Positions 1 through 8,995 of a DNA stretch of 44,652 bases are shown here, piece by piece; positions within the stretch are counted from its first letter, which is position 1; every line of letters starts with the position of its first letter. The notes under the pieces were generated by a model. It did no database searches. It saw only the letters and a program-made list of their open reading frames with translations, and was not told the DNA's origin. Position numbers and translations under genes: made by a program. Source of the stretch: Akkermansia muciniphila (GTDB lineage Bacteria > Verrucomicrobiota > Verrucomicrobiia > Limisphaerales > UBA9464). The stretch lies in NCBI GenBank assembly GCA_945900455.1, contig CAMDJH010000015.1:1-44652 (forward strand). Direction: 5' to 3'.

Positions 1-703
1 TGCTCTTCAATAACTCCCAGCGGCTGACCGCAGGTTCTCTCAGTGGGAAAATCCATTGACCGATCGGAAAATAATGGAAGAGCGCCGACGAATTGGGCTC
101 CATCGGTGGCCCGTTCGGAGTTTCGGCATAGCCCAACGATTCCATGTCGCCCGGATTGACTCCCTTTGCCTGACACCAGAGCGCCAGTTGCTCCGAGCCG
201 CGCACCCGCAATCGAATCTGAATCAGCTGGCGGTCCGGCAGGCGGTGCACTCCCTGCGTCGCAACACAGTGGAACTCGATCAGTGAGTGATCGACGAGAC
301 GCCCCGGTGGCGTCGAGCTAACCCAAGCTACTCCCGGCGCGTCCGTCTCCATAACGGCTTCTTCGAGTGTCGTCTTGGCCGAGCGGCGCCCGGCAAACAC
401 CGGCTTCGCGCCCGCCCGTCGCACGTCGAACAGGAACCGTATGGCCATCGGAAGCGGATCCCCGGGGGACGCCAGAACAAATCCCACTCCCCATTCCGTT
501 GTTCCGTCGTTCCGCACTGTGCGCGTCATTGGCGCGGGCAGCAGGCCCGAGTTCCAGCTCGAATAAACGAGCGACTCGGTTCGCAGGGGTGCGCCGTTCT
601 GCCGAAACGCATGAATCATCCAACCCGCCGCCACGAGTGCACACAAGACGACGCCCAGCACCTGAACCACCGCCAGCCTGGGTGCAACTCGGTTGTCAAT
701 CAT
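1..703 (-). CDS. Hypothetical membrane-anchored protein, partial (3' end outside window)
   Basis: An open frame on the minus strand starts with ATG at 703 and reads without a stop through the left edge of the window, giving about 234 residues. The N-terminus (MIDNRVAPRLAVVQVLGVVL...) has one hydrophobic segment at about residues 8-28, fitting a signal anchor or uncleaved signal peptide. The rest is soluble in character, with no motif I recognise, so no function is assigned. It is divergent from the DUF1080 gene across about 150 nt, which probably holds promoters for both. The overlapping plus-strand frames are treated as shadows because this frame is continuous and has a sensible start and N-terminus. 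Confident that it is a gene; function unknown. Confidence 0.6.
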   Translation of the reverse strand, partial: MIDNRVAPRLAVVQVLGVVLCALVAAGWMIHAFRQNGAPLRTESLVYSSWNSGLLPAPMTRTVRNDGTTEWGVGFVLASPGDPLPMAIRFLFDVRRAGAKPVFAGRRSAKTTLEEAVMETDAPGVAWVSSTPPGRLVDHSLIEFHCVATQGVHRLPDRQLIQIRLRVRGSEQLALWCQAKGVNPGDMESLGYAETPNGPPMEPNSSALFHYFPIGQWIFPLREPAVSRWELLKS

Positions 704-856
704 CCACTGACGCTACGGGGTGATTCTAGAACTCGTGAAGATTTATTTCTTACACCTCTTCTCGGCGCCTCGATCGATTCAGTCTTTCCCGATGCGAAGT
801 CCTCCGGCACAATGCCCCTACCGTTAGATTCCACCGCTCACAAACCCATCCAACCT

Positions 857-1642
857 ATGACTCGTTTCGATTCCGTTTTCACCGCCCTGGTCGTCGCAGC
901 CGTGCTGCACGGCCTCGCCCCAACCGCCGTCGCGAGCGTCGGCGTCGGCGCGCGATCGATACGCGGCGCCGAAGTAATCCTCGATGGCTCGCGCGCGCTG
1001 CTCGAGGACAAATGGACTTACTGGAAGGGGCCTCGATTCGCTTCGTCGCTGCCAATCAAGTGGAAGATTGTGGAAGATCCGGTGGATCGTGGAACCGTGG
1101 TGATGACGGACGACCCCGCCGCCGCAGGCGGCAAGTACGGCGCCGCCGACATTGTCACCAAAAAGGCTTACCGTGACTTCCGTCTGCACGTGGAATTTCT
1201 GGTGATGAAGCCCGGGGGCAACAGTGGCGTGTATCTTCAGAATCGCTACGAGATCCAGGTGTGCGATGGCGACAAGACCAAGCACGGAATGGGTGCCGTG
1301 ATCAACGAGACGGAGTCCCCCTACCACATCTATACCGGCATCGGCAAATGGAATGCTTACGACATCAACTTTCGCGCCGCGCGTTTTAAGGACGGCAAGC
1401 AGGTCGAGAAGGCAATGCTGACGATGTATTTCAACGGCAAGAAGGTGCACGTAAACCAGCAAATCAACCAGGTATGGGGTGGGCCAAATTCCGGAATAGA
1501 CGGTGGCAATGACGGCGGCAAGGGTATCACCGATACGCCGGGCGGCCTAAAATTGCAGTGCGAGGGGCACGACATCCGCTACCGGAACATTTGGATTAAG
1601 GAATTGAACTTGAAAAAGGCGGACACCGACTTCAAGAAGTAG
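857..1642 (+). CDS. Secreted DUF1080 (3-keto-disaccharide hydrolase-like) protein
   Basis: The product has 261 residues. An upstream in-frame extension to 287 exists, but ATG 857 is chosen because it gives a clean signal peptide (MTRFDSVFTALVVAAVLHGL, then AVAS) and avoids overlapping the divergent gene. The mature part shows the DUF1080/concanavalin-like pattern: LDG near the N-terminus, YRDFRLHVEF, a GGNSGVYLQNRYEIQV strand pair, and a C-terminal GGLKLQCEGHDIRYRNIWIKEL ending. The family is common in Verrucomicrobiota and Planctomycetota, and some members hydrolyse 3-keto-glycosides. Here the substrate is unknown, and the protein is presumably exported to the periplasm or outside. No Shine-Dalgarno sequence is evident. 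Confidence 0.85.
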   Translation: MTRFDSVFTALVVAAVLHGLAPTAVASVGVGARSIRGAEVILDGSRALLEDKWTYWKGPRFASSLPIKWKIVEDPVDRGTVVMTDDPAAAGGKYGAADIVTKKAYRDFRLHVEFLVMKPGGNSGVYLQNRYEIQVCDGDKTKHGMGAVINETESPYHIYTGIGKWNAYDINFRAARFKDGKQVEKAMLTMYFNGKKVHVNQQINQVWGGPNSGIDGGNDGGKGITDTPGGLKLQCEGHDIRYRNIWIKELNLKKADTDFKK

Positions 1643-2369
1643 AAACGATCCAGGCCGATGGAAGCGGACCTTTCTTCATTTGCGGTCGTTTCGAATTAGC
1701 GGGGTATTTCGGTGTTTCGTGCCGACTCAATGGGTCTTGCTGCGAACTCTTGGATCGAGAATCAATCCCAAAAAATTCGGTTCCATGCCGATAGCGGAGC
1801 ACCCAGAACTTCGGATTCTGCTGCCGTGGGCACGGTGCGTCCCGATGTTATCGGAATGGCGACAGAAGCAAACGAAGGACACGAACGCAAACAAAGACGG
1901 GAATAATCTTTGTTCACTTTATGAACGTGCGATGCCTCCAGCCCAGGCCCAAAGGGCCGTCATCCCTTAGCCCAGGCCAGCGGCCTGGGTATCGGCGCGG
2001 CCACGGTCAGCGGCCTGTAGGGTCGCGATTTCATTGGCTGGATATCCCATAGATCCATAATGAGAACGGCTGCTCCGCAGCCTCATGGAAGTCAACGTTC
2101 TCTTCACAAATCACGACGAATCCGTCCATTGGATCTTAAAATCTCCAACGACTTCGGGATGCGCCCGGTGTTGTTGGTAGGGTTGTCGCGCTGCGACAAC
2201 CCCGCCCGTGTTCAGCGGGCGGACAGGGCCGCAGCGCGGTTCGTGCCGCGCCTGAACGGCGCGGGGACGCCGCGCGCGGCGTCCGCACCCTTATCCAACA
2301 ACTTCGGGATGCACGGCCGCGGCCCGGTGTGCGTTGCCAAGAACGTCTGGACACTCTATATCCACTGCC
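1643..2369. repeat. Intergenic island of short palindromes (REP-like)
   Basis: This 727-nt stretch has no convincing gene but contains a series of compact inverted repeats: GGCCC-AAA-GGGCC (1946-1958), CCCAGGCC-AGC-GGCCTGGG (1971-1989), GGCTGC-TCC-GCAGCC (2068-2082), GGGTTGTCGC-GCT-GCGACAACCC (2180-2202), CCGCCCG/CGGGCGG (2202-2222) and a perfect 20-nt palindrome at 2265-2284. The phrase acttcgggatgc occurs twice (around 2151 and 2302). The CCCAGGCC hairpin recurs at 33731-33749 with the same flanks. Short ORFs crossing the island (for example 2060-2443) are probably by-products of the palindromes. The promoter of the coiled-coil gene at 2370 must lie in or next to this island. Confidence 0.65.
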
Positions 2370-4007
2370 ATGCGTCGCCATTTCTTTTGTGTAGCGCTTG
2401 CTTGCCTCGCCTGTTTTCGGGCGCTGGCAATGGGGCCGGATGAAATGTTCGTGACGGCCTACGATCTAATCCATCAGGCTGATTTTCAAAAGGAACGTAA
2501 CGACGGGCGGGCCGCCTGGCCCCTGTATGCCCGGGCCCAGCAGGACTTACACAGTCTTCAGCGAGTCTTCCCAGAATGGAATGACCGGGTCGTCAACTAC
2601 CGGCTCCGGTATGTGGCCGCCAAGTTGGAGGAACTCAAGGCGTTCGATCCAAACCTCGACGCCACCGCCGGGCCGTTCCAACCCGTGGTCGTACCGACCG
2701 GAGAGACAACCACACAGTTGACCGCGTTGAACGACCAGATCCGACGGATGGGCACGGAAAAGTTGATGATGGAGGCGCGGCTGCGCGAGGCGTTGTCCGC
2801 TCAACCGGCCCCGATAAATCCGCGAGAACTGCAACGGGCGGTTGAAAAAATCACTACGCTGCAGGCTACCAATCAGGTGCTTATCCAAAGATTGGAGCAA
2901 CAACAGACCGACCGCCAAAACCTAGTCGACCGAGTGGTGCTGGAGGAGGCCCACCGGGCGTTGCAGGAAGCCAATCGGCAACTGCTCACCCAGAAGAACA
3001 GCACCGCCGCACTGCAAAAGGAGCGAACCGAGCTCGAAGGATCTCTCAAGAAACTACAAGACACCGATCTGAAGCAGCTGAAGAGCGAGAATGCCTCACT
3101 CAAATCCCAAGTGAACGAGCTCCGGTCTGAAACCGAACGAGGACGTCAAATCGTCGAACTCACCTCCCGGCTGAACAAATTGCAAACAAGTCTCGAAGAG
3201 GCCCGACGGCAGAACGATGTGTTCATGGCGGAAAAAATGGCCCTCGGCAACCAACTCACCGACGGCCAGTCGCGCCAGACGGAGTCCAGTCTCCAGCGAA
3301 TGGACAAGCTGACAACCGAACTCGCGGTGGCGCGGGCGGAGGCGGGCCGTAACGAAGCCCGGGCCACGGACTTAGTCGCCGCATTGGAGAAAGAACTGAC
3401 CGCACGAATCGAAATGGAAGATCAGAATCGAGTTCTCACCGAACGGGTCGGCTTGTTGACTCGCGAAAATGCGGGAACAACCGAGGCCATCCAGATTCTG
3501 CAGAAGGCGCTCAGCTCCGAAAAAGCGGAACGCGCGCGAATGGAGGGGGAGTTGGCGGCATCGGAGAGAGCACAGGCGGCCCTCCGTGAGGCGGCCAAGT
3601 TCGCGGGCAATACCGTCGTAACCGAGCCGGTCGGCACGGACCTCACCGTTCAGCTCAGCGTACTCGACGGAAAGACACGGCAGCTCGAACTCGCGCTGCG
3701 CGACAGCCGCGATCGGGAGGCCGATGTTCATCTAGCCCTTCTCGAGGAGCAATCCATGCGTCGGCGGATTGAGAAGCAGCGAACGGATCTGGAAGAAAAG
3801 TTGCGAAGCTTGATGCAAGCGGGAGGAACCAAGGCGAGCCCCGCGGCATTTGCCGCCCTGGAAAAACGACTCAAGCAACTGGAGGAAGAGAAGGACGAAC
3901 TCCAGAAAAAGCTGAACCGCGTCAGTGGTGTCACCTCCAAACGCTCGACTCCCAGCACGAAACTTACCCCAAGGGAACGGTCGGTGCAGTTCCAGGCCGA
4001 GCGGTGA
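2370..4007 (+). CDS. Exported coiled-coil protein of unknown function
   Basis: The protein has 545 residues. ATG 2370 is preferred to the in-frame ATG 2334 because it starts exactly at a signal peptide (MRRHFFCVALACLACFRALA). Residues about 20-100 form a short globular helical part (FVTAYDLIHQADFQKERND..., with a hint of a TPR-like hairpin). From about residue 120 to 520 the sequence is nearly continuous heptad coiled coil rich in E, K, Q, R and L. The C-terminus is basic and Ser/Thr-rich. It is convergent with the 773-residue repeat protein, 104 nt apart with no obvious terminator. A periplasmic scaffold or envelope-associated role is possible but is inference only. Confidence 0.75.
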   Translation: MRRHFFCVALACLACFRALAMGPDEMFVTAYDLIHQADFQKERNDGRAAWPLYARAQQDLHSLQRVFPEWNDRVVNYRLRYVAAKLEELKAFDPNLDATAGPFQPVVVPTGETTTQLTALNDQIRRMGTEKLMMEARLREALSAQPAPINPRELQRAVEKITTLQATNQVLIQRLEQQQTDRQNLVDRVVLEEAHRALQEANRQLLTQKNSTAALQKERTELEGSLKKLQDTDLKQLKSENASLKSQVNELRSETERGRQIVELTSRLNKLQTSLEEARRQNDVFMAEKMALGNQLTDGQSRQTESSLQRMDKLTTELAVARAEAGRNEARATDLVAALEKELTARIEMEDQNRVLTERVGLLTRENAGTTEAIQILQKALSSEKAERARMEGELAASERAQAALREAAKFAGNTVVTEPVGTDLTVQLSVLDGKTRQLELALRDSRDREADVHLALLEEQSMRRRIEKQRTDLEEKLRSLMQAGGTKASPAAFAALEKRLKQLEEEKDELQKKLNRVSGVTSKRSTPSTKLTPRERSVQFQAER

Positions 4008-4111
4008 TGCCGACCGGAGTGCCGCCCCGGACTGGCAGTGGATTCGGTGTGATGTCAGTCTGTTCGCGCCGGCCGGCGGACCTAGGGGCCAGTCAAAAAC
4101 TCGACGAAACT

Positions 4112-6433
4112 CTAAGGATTCACGAGAGATTTCAACCGCCGCTGGAGTGTCACGGGAAGAGTCGATTCGCGCTCGAGCCATTGCTGCGCCTTGGTTGGGT
4201 CATGGGCTACCCAAGTCCGGAACCCCCGCTCGTAGGCGAGGTCCCGGGAAGTCGCATCCCCAATGGAGCGAATCCATTCAAAGGCCGCCGGCGCATCATT
4301 TTCAACCAAGGCTTGAGCGAGTTGCGCCGCCGAAGTATCCCGGAAAGATCCAGCGGGGAGACTCCCAACCCATTCTCCAGCGGCTCGCGATTCCGTTGGA
4401 CCCCATCTTTGGAGCAGAGTTGCACTCGCCTGCTCGCGCAATTCTCCTTCCGGAAATTGCCGAATCCACGACGCGACGGTTCCCGGATCGGCATCCGCCC
4501 ACCGCTGAATCACCGCCATCGCCGCTTCGGTTTGCCCCATAACCAGCGGCAATTTCACAAGATATTCCGCCGCATCCGCGGGTGCCTCGGAGGCCCATTC
4601 GCCCAAGGCAGACACCACCGCTTGATTCCGCAGGGACCCTGCCGGCAGCGCCGTCGCCCAATCCGCCGCTGCGAGAGGATCCTGGCGCGCCCAGGAACCC
4701 GCCACGTCTGCCAGCATTTGAGCGCGATTATTCGGATTCACCGACGCTTCAATAAATCGTGCCGCGGCGGCCGGATCCTGATTTGTCCAAGACTCCAAGA
4801 GGCCTGCGAGTGCTTTTTCCTGAGTTCCGCCCGCCGGAAGTGTCTTGGCCCACGCCACGGCGGCGCCTAGATCCGCTTCCGCCCACGATCGGGCCAGCAC
4901 TTCGTATCCCTCCTGCTGACTGGCGACGTCCGGGAGATTCCTAATGAGGTCGAGTGCCGCCGGCGGATTTACCTTCGCCAACTCGGGAATTACCACACCG
5001 GTAGTAATTGCTCCCACGGGGCCATGCTGGGAATTTCGCACGAGTTCGGCGGCAGCAACCGGATCGCTCGCCGCGATCGACGCAGCCAAGGACGCGACCA
5101 AACGATCGCGAGTGGGTCCCGCCGGCATTTTCATCACGGTGGCCGTGGCGGATCGCGGCGATTCCTCCGCGAGAGATTCGAGGGCACCGATCGTTGCCGC
5201 CTCGCGCTCGCGCGGCGTCGAGAATTGAGCCGCCCACTCCAACGCCCGCTGAGTACTCAGTTTCCCCAGCGCCCGGGCGATCGGAGAGAGCAGGCTGCGG
5301 GTGTCGGCATCCAACGGGAGTCCCTTCACCGCCGCAGAGGCACCCATTGGATCACGCTCCGCCCAACCCAAATAGGCCGCATTCTGCGCCATCTTCCTCA
5401 TCGGAACGTCCGGCAGTCCCTGCGCCCAGGTTAGGGCCTCCGCCGGACTCACCGAAGCCCAATGCCGAGCAACCGTTGCAGCCATCTCGTTTCGATGGCC
5501 GCCCACCGGAAGGCCGGCAACGAATTCCGCCGCGGCCGACGGCTTGACCGGCAGCAAGGTGGCGAGCAATTCTTCATGAAGCGCACTTCGCACGATCCCC
5601 ACCGGCAGATCTCGAAGGATCCGCCTTGCCTGGTCCATATCCGTCACCGCCAGATGGCCGAGCAGCATTCCCACAAGAGAGGGGCCCAAATTTCGGGAGA
5701 CTTTGGTGGCAGACTGGATTGCCGCCACTGGGTCCAATACCGCCCACGCGGAATAAAATTCGCGAAGCAGTTCGGAACGACGTTCCGAAATCGGCAGATG
5801 CTCCAACAGTTCGGAGCCGGCCACAGGATTTTCAGACCCAAGGGTGCGAGCAGCCACCTGCCAGCAGGCGAATCGGGCCGGTCCCGCCGGCAACGACTGC
5901 ACCCAGGCGAGGGCTGGATCGCCAGCGCGCTCGATCCAGGGTCGCAACGTGAGCCGCAGAGCCTCTTCCCGCTCCTCCACCGATCCGATCGCGGCGGCAT
6001 AGGCTGTCGCCGCGGTAACATCCCGGGCCGCCCAGCGGCGCAACAACGTCTCGCGCACCGTCCGTCGGAGGTTCCCGGGCAGCAATGCATCCCCGGCGAT
6101 GAGGGCGTCCCGCAAATGCGGGTCATCCACCCGGCGCGCCGCTGCCTCGACCGCCTGGTGACGCGCGGCCGGCTTCTCCAATTTTAGGCACTGCCGCAGC
6201 TCCGATTCGAATCGTCCCAGCGCAAACGGACCGTCAACCGTTGACGCATCCAATCCCGGACGTGAGGCCTCTTTCCCGCTCGAGGACGCGACCGGGGATC
6301 CATTTCCGAGTGCGACGACGCGATCCCGGGCTCGGTTCAATTCTGGAACCAGCCACGTCCGCCAGAGCAACGCCGTGCCGGCGGCCGCCCCAACCAGAAC
6401 GCCCAGCACGAATCCGAGCCAACGAGTAAACAC
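4112..6433 (-). CDS. Membrane-anchored helical-repeat protein (about 31-residue repeats)
   Basis: The protein has 773 residues. An N-terminal hydrophobic segment (FVLGVLVGAAAGTALLW, about residues 8-24) suggests a membrane anchor with the bulk outside the cytoplasm. Residues from about 120 to the end are imperfect tandem repeats of 30-33 residues with the consensus W-A-x-x-D-P-x-A-A-x-x-W-(A/V)-x-x-L-P-x-G-x-x-R-x-x-A. Examples are SWARQDPLAAADWATALPAG and WAEADLGAAVAWAKTLPAG. The pattern implies paired helices forming a solenoid like TPR or HEAT proteins, so binding other proteins is a plausible role. No catalytic motif was seen. It lies downstream of rho on the same strand, 77 nt away. Function unknown. 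Confidence 0.8.
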   Translation of the reverse strand: MFTRWLGFVLGVLVGAAAGTALLWRTWLVPELNRARDRVVALGNGSPVASSSGKEASRPGLDASTVDGPFALGRFESELRQCLKLEKPAARHQAVEAAARRVDDPHLRDALIAGDALLPGNLRRTVRETLLRRWAARDVTAATAYAAAIGSVEEREEALRLTLRPWIERAGDPALAWVQSLPAGPARFACWQVAARTLGSENPVAGSELLEHLPISERRSELLREFYSAWAVLDPVAAIQSATKVSRNLGPSLVGMLLGHLAVTDMDQARRILRDLPVGIVRSALHEELLATLLPVKPSAAAEFVAGLPVGGHRNEMAATVARHWASVSPAEALTWAQGLPDVPMRKMAQNAAYLGWAERDPMGASAAVKGLPLDADTRSLLSPIARALGKLSTQRALEWAAQFSTPREREAATIGALESLAEESPRSATATVMKMPAGPTRDRLVASLAASIAASDPVAAAELVRNSQHGPVGAITTGVVIPELAKVNPPAALDLIRNLPDVASQQEGYEVLARSWAEADLGAAVAWAKTLPAGGTQEKALAGLLESWTNQDPAAAARFIEASVNPNNRAQMLADVAGSWARQDPLAAADWATALPAGSLRNQAVVSALGEWASEAPADAAEYLVKLPLVMGQTEAAMAVIQRWADADPGTVASWIRQFPEGELREQASATLLQRWGPTESRAAGEWVGSLPAGSFRDTSAAQLAQALVENDAPAAFEWIRSIGDATSRDLAYERGFRTWVAHDPTKAQQWLERESTLPVTLQRRLKSLVNP

Positions 6434-6510
6434 GAACGAACCCTACGCGGGAACCGAACAAAAACCACGCCGAAACTGCTCCGCACGCACGGCCCCGGGA
6501 GCGTCCGAAA

Positions 6511-8049
6511 TTACGCCAACTTCGCCAGCAGTTCGTCGTTGGTCTTGTGCTTCTTCAGGGCGGCGATGAGGGTTTCCATGGCTTCGACCGGTTGCAGATC
6601 AGTCATCATTCGGCGCAATTTGCGGATCGCCTCAATGTGTTTGGGCAGGAATAGCTTCTCCTCCTTACGCGTGCCAGACTTCGGGATGTCGATGGCCGGA
6701 AACAGACGCCGCTCGGACAACTTGCGATCGAGAATAAGTTCCATGTTTCCAGTGCCCTTGAACTCCTGAAAAATCAACTCGTCCATCCGGCTTCCCGTGT
6801 CCACGAGTGCGGTGGCGAGAATTGTCAACGAACCGCCTTCTTCAATCTTGCGCGCCGATGCGAACATCTTCCGCGGAATCTCCAACGCCCGGGCATCAAC
6901 ACCGCCGGTCATTGTCCGACCCGAACCACCATGGACGGAGTTATAGGCGCGGGCAACCCGGGTGATGGAATCGAGAAGAACAAAGACATCCTTGCCGGCC
7001 TCGACCATGCGGCGGCAGCGCTCGATCATGAAGCGGCTGAGACGGACATGGGTTTCGAGGTCTTGATCGTTGGACGAAGCAACGACTTCACCCTTTACGC
7101 TTCGTTGAAAATCAGTGACCTCTTCGGGTCGTTCATCAATGAGAAGTACGAGACAATGAACCTCGGGATGATTCGTCGTGATGGCATTGCAAATCAGCTT
7201 CAGGATCGTGGTCTTGCCCGTACGGGGCGGAGCCACAATAAGGCCGCGGGTTCCCCGGCCGATCGGTGTGATGAGATCGATGATCCGGGTTTCAAGAATA
7301 TCCGGAGTGGTTTCGAGTTGAAATTTTTCCACCGGGTCAATGGTGGTCAGATTCTCAAATCGCATCGCGTGCAGGAAATCCTGATACGACCGCCCGTTGA
7401 CTTTGAGGATTTCCCGCAATTGCGGACTGTTGCCCCGATGCGGCGGATTCACGGTGCATTCCAAGTGACAACCCTCGCGCAATCCGTGTTTCTTGATTGA
7501 ATCCGGAGTCAAAAAAACGTCCGTCGGCTTCGGCGCGAAATGATTCTTCTCCGACCGAAGAAATCCGAACCCTTTCTCGGATATTTCCAGGTAACCACCG
7601 CCCAATTGCGGTTCGCCCTGCGGTTGGGGTGGCCCGTTGTTCGGCCCGTTGTTCGGTCCGCTGTTCGGCCCGCTGTTCGGTCCGCTGTTCGGCCCGTTGT
7701 TCGGCCCGTTGTTCGGTCGCCCGCCGAAATTTTGGCCTCCTCCTCCTTGTCGCATCGAACCGCCGCCGCCGCCGCCGCCGCGGTTGCGATGCTGCCGCCC
7801 TCCATGACGCGGGCCGCCGTACCCTCCTCCCTGACCTCCCTGACCTCCCTGACCTCCCTGACCTATGCCTTGTTGGCCCTGTGGGTTCTGTGGAACTTGT
7901 CCGGGGTTTTGACCGATGACCGAGCCACCCTGACCGTTCTGAGGATTTGGAGGGTTCTGCGGGCGGTTTTCCGAACCCGCGTTAGCCGGCGGGGACGAAG
8001 GTGGCGGATTTGATTGCGGTTGACCTGAACCTTGAACTTCCTGACTCAT
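6511..8049 (-). CDS. rho: Transcription termination factor Rho with long disordered N-terminus
   Basis: Rho is the hexameric RNA-dependent ATPase that ends transcription. The 512-residue product starts at ATG 8049; an upstream in-frame ATG at 8148 would add a sequence unlike Rho. Residues 1-150 are low complexity (Q, P, N, G), including 7 x GPN(N/S) at about 113-140, poly-Gly and GQG repeats. They replace the usual N-terminal helix bundle. The cold-shock-like RNA-binding fold begins at GYLEISEKGFGFLRS (about 152). The ATPase has IGRGTRGLIVAPPRTGKTT (Walker A), LLIDERPEEVTDF, LLDSITRVARAYN and GGVDARALEIPRKMF. Walker A reads PPRTGKT rather than the Escherichia coli PPKAGKT. Family length is about 420, so the excess is the disordered region. 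The leader is about 250 nt. Confidence 0.97.
   Translation of the reverse strand: MSQEVQGSGQPQSNPPPSSPPANAGSENRPQNPPNPQNGQGGSVIGQNPGQVPQNPQGQQGIGQGGQGGQGGQGGGYGGPRHGGRQHRNRGGGGGGGSMRQGGGGQNFGGRPNNGPNNGPNSGPNSGPNSGPNNGPNNGPPQPQGEPQLGGGYLEISEKGFGFLRSEKNHFAPKPTDVFLTPDSIKKHGLREGCHLECTVNPPHRGNSPQLREILKVNGRSYQDFLHAMRFENLTTIDPVEKFQLETTPDILETRIIDLITPIGRGTRGLIVAPPRTGKTTILKLICNAITTNHPEVHCLVLLIDERPEEVTDFQRSVKGEVVASSNDQDLETHVRLSRFMIERCRRMVEAGKDVFVLLDSITRVARAYNSVHGGSGRTMTGGVDARALEIPRKMFASARKIEEGGSLTILATALVDTGSRMDELIFQEFKGTGNMELILDRKLSERRLFPAIDIPKSGTRKEEKLFLPKHIEAIRKLRRMMTDLQPVEAMETLIAALKKHKTNDELLAKLA
7631..7714. repeat. Seven 12-nt tandem repeats inside rho
   Basis: Seven direct 12-nt units of the form GG(C/T)CCG(C/T)TGTTC run head to tail and encode, on the minus strand, seven Gly-Pro-Asn-(Asn/Ser) units. 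Differences between units are confined mainly to two positions. A second tract of 9-nt repeats (CTGACCTCC type, about 7830-7864) encodes Gly-Gln-Gly repeats, and a CCG run near 7757-7788 encodes poly-Gly. All keep the frame, so slippage would change only the length of the disordered segment. Confidence 0.9.
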
Positions 8050-8299
8050 GATATGCGATTGGAATAACTGCTTCGCCCAACTACGGGTGCTGTAACGGAA
8101 CGGCCCAAAAACCCAAAGGCGGCAGGAATAAATCAGCCGCAGGAACAAAGACTCGGGGAAGCGGTACTCCGGAAAAAAATCTAACGGAGCCCGTCAGGCC
8201 TCAGAACTGTCCTTACGTATAGTCGAAAGACTCTCCACGCAACTATTTTGTTCAAAGAAGTTTTCCGACCCCCACTTCCCGGGCGCAAAACTCACGACC

Positions 8300-8848
8300 T
8301 TATTCAATCCCCAGCAGACGTCGCCCCTCCGCCGTGATCATACTCTGGTGCCACGCCGGATCCCATACGATTTCCACGCTGGCATCCTCAACCGTCGGCA
8401 ACATCAAAATCTTTTGCTGCGCATCTCCGGCAATGGTCGCCCCCATCCCGCAACCCGGTGCCGTCAGCGTCATTTTCACAAAAACCTTTTTCCCTCTGGA
8501 CGGCAGTTCTTCAATCCCCATGTCGTACACGAGCCCAAGATCAACTATGTTCACGGGGATTTCAGGATCATAACAGCTTCGCAATGCCTCCCACACCATG
8601 GCTTCACTCAACTCTTCGCCCGCAGAAAGCGGTTTCCCGGACGGAGCCTCCACCGGTTTCATCCCGATGGCATCGGCATCCTTCGGGCCGACCCGATACA
8701 ACCCGCCGCTAACGTGGACCGTATACGACCCTCCGAGCGTCTGCGTGATATCCACTTCGGTTCCCGCCGGCAACGTCACCGTGTGCCCGGCTGGAATCTG
8801 AACGACATCGCAATCACGACTGAGAACTACGGTGGAAACCGAATGCAT
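8300..8848 (-). CDS. sufT: SufT-like Fe-S assembly protein (MIP18/DUF59 family)
   Basis: The 182-residue protein starts at ATG 8848 (MHSVSTVVLSRDCDVVQIPA). An in-frame ATG at 8905 would add 19 residues not matching the family. SufT proteins have an N-terminal segment with paired hydroxylated and hydrophobic strands (residues 5-60 here) followed by a MIP18-family domain. The domain is clear: YDPEIPVNIVDLGLVYDMG (93-111), APGCGMGATI with conserved Cys133, and WDPAWHQSMIT near the C-terminus. Known relatives help to maintain or deliver Fe-S clusters in the cytoplasm. It sits immediately upstream of rho on the same strand, about 250 nt apart, so co-transcription is uncertain. No suf genes are nearby. 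Confidence 0.88.
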   Translation of the reverse strand: MHSVSTVVLSRDCDVVQIPAGHTVTLPAGTEVDITQTLGGSYTVHVSGGLYRVGPKDADAIGMKPVEAPSGKPLSAGEELSEAMVWEALRSCYDPEIPVNIVDLGLVYDMGIEELPSRGKKVFVKMTLTAPGCGMGATIAGDAQQKILMLPTVEDASVEIVWDPAWHQSMITAEGRRLLGIE

Positions 8849-8995
8849 GCGCCGCCACAGTAGCGCCGCCGCGCCAAACGCAAAAGATAAACTGGGGTCG
8901 CCCACTCTTCGTGATCAACGATCATTGCACGGCTCTCCGGTTTGTGTAGCTTCGACGCCGTCGCCAGGCTCCGCTTTTTCGATCGAACGACCGCC

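Noticed and set aside
287..856. 190-codon N-terminal extension of the DUF1080 frame
   Set aside because: It overlaps the divergent membrane-anchored gene, has no family similarity, and ATG 857 gives a clean signal peptide.
2060..2443. 127-codon frame upstream of the coiled-coil gene
   Set aside because: It crosses several hairpins of the palindrome island and overlaps the signal peptide of the real gene in another frame.
4004..6187. Several long plus-strand frames opposite the 773-residue repeat protein
   Set aside because: They are antisense to a continuous, repeat-containing frame and show Arg/Pro-rich compositions typical of GC-rich shadows.
7631..7864. Regular repeats that might suggest a CRISPR array
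   Set aside because: Units are 9-12 nt, tandem without spacers, in frame within rho.
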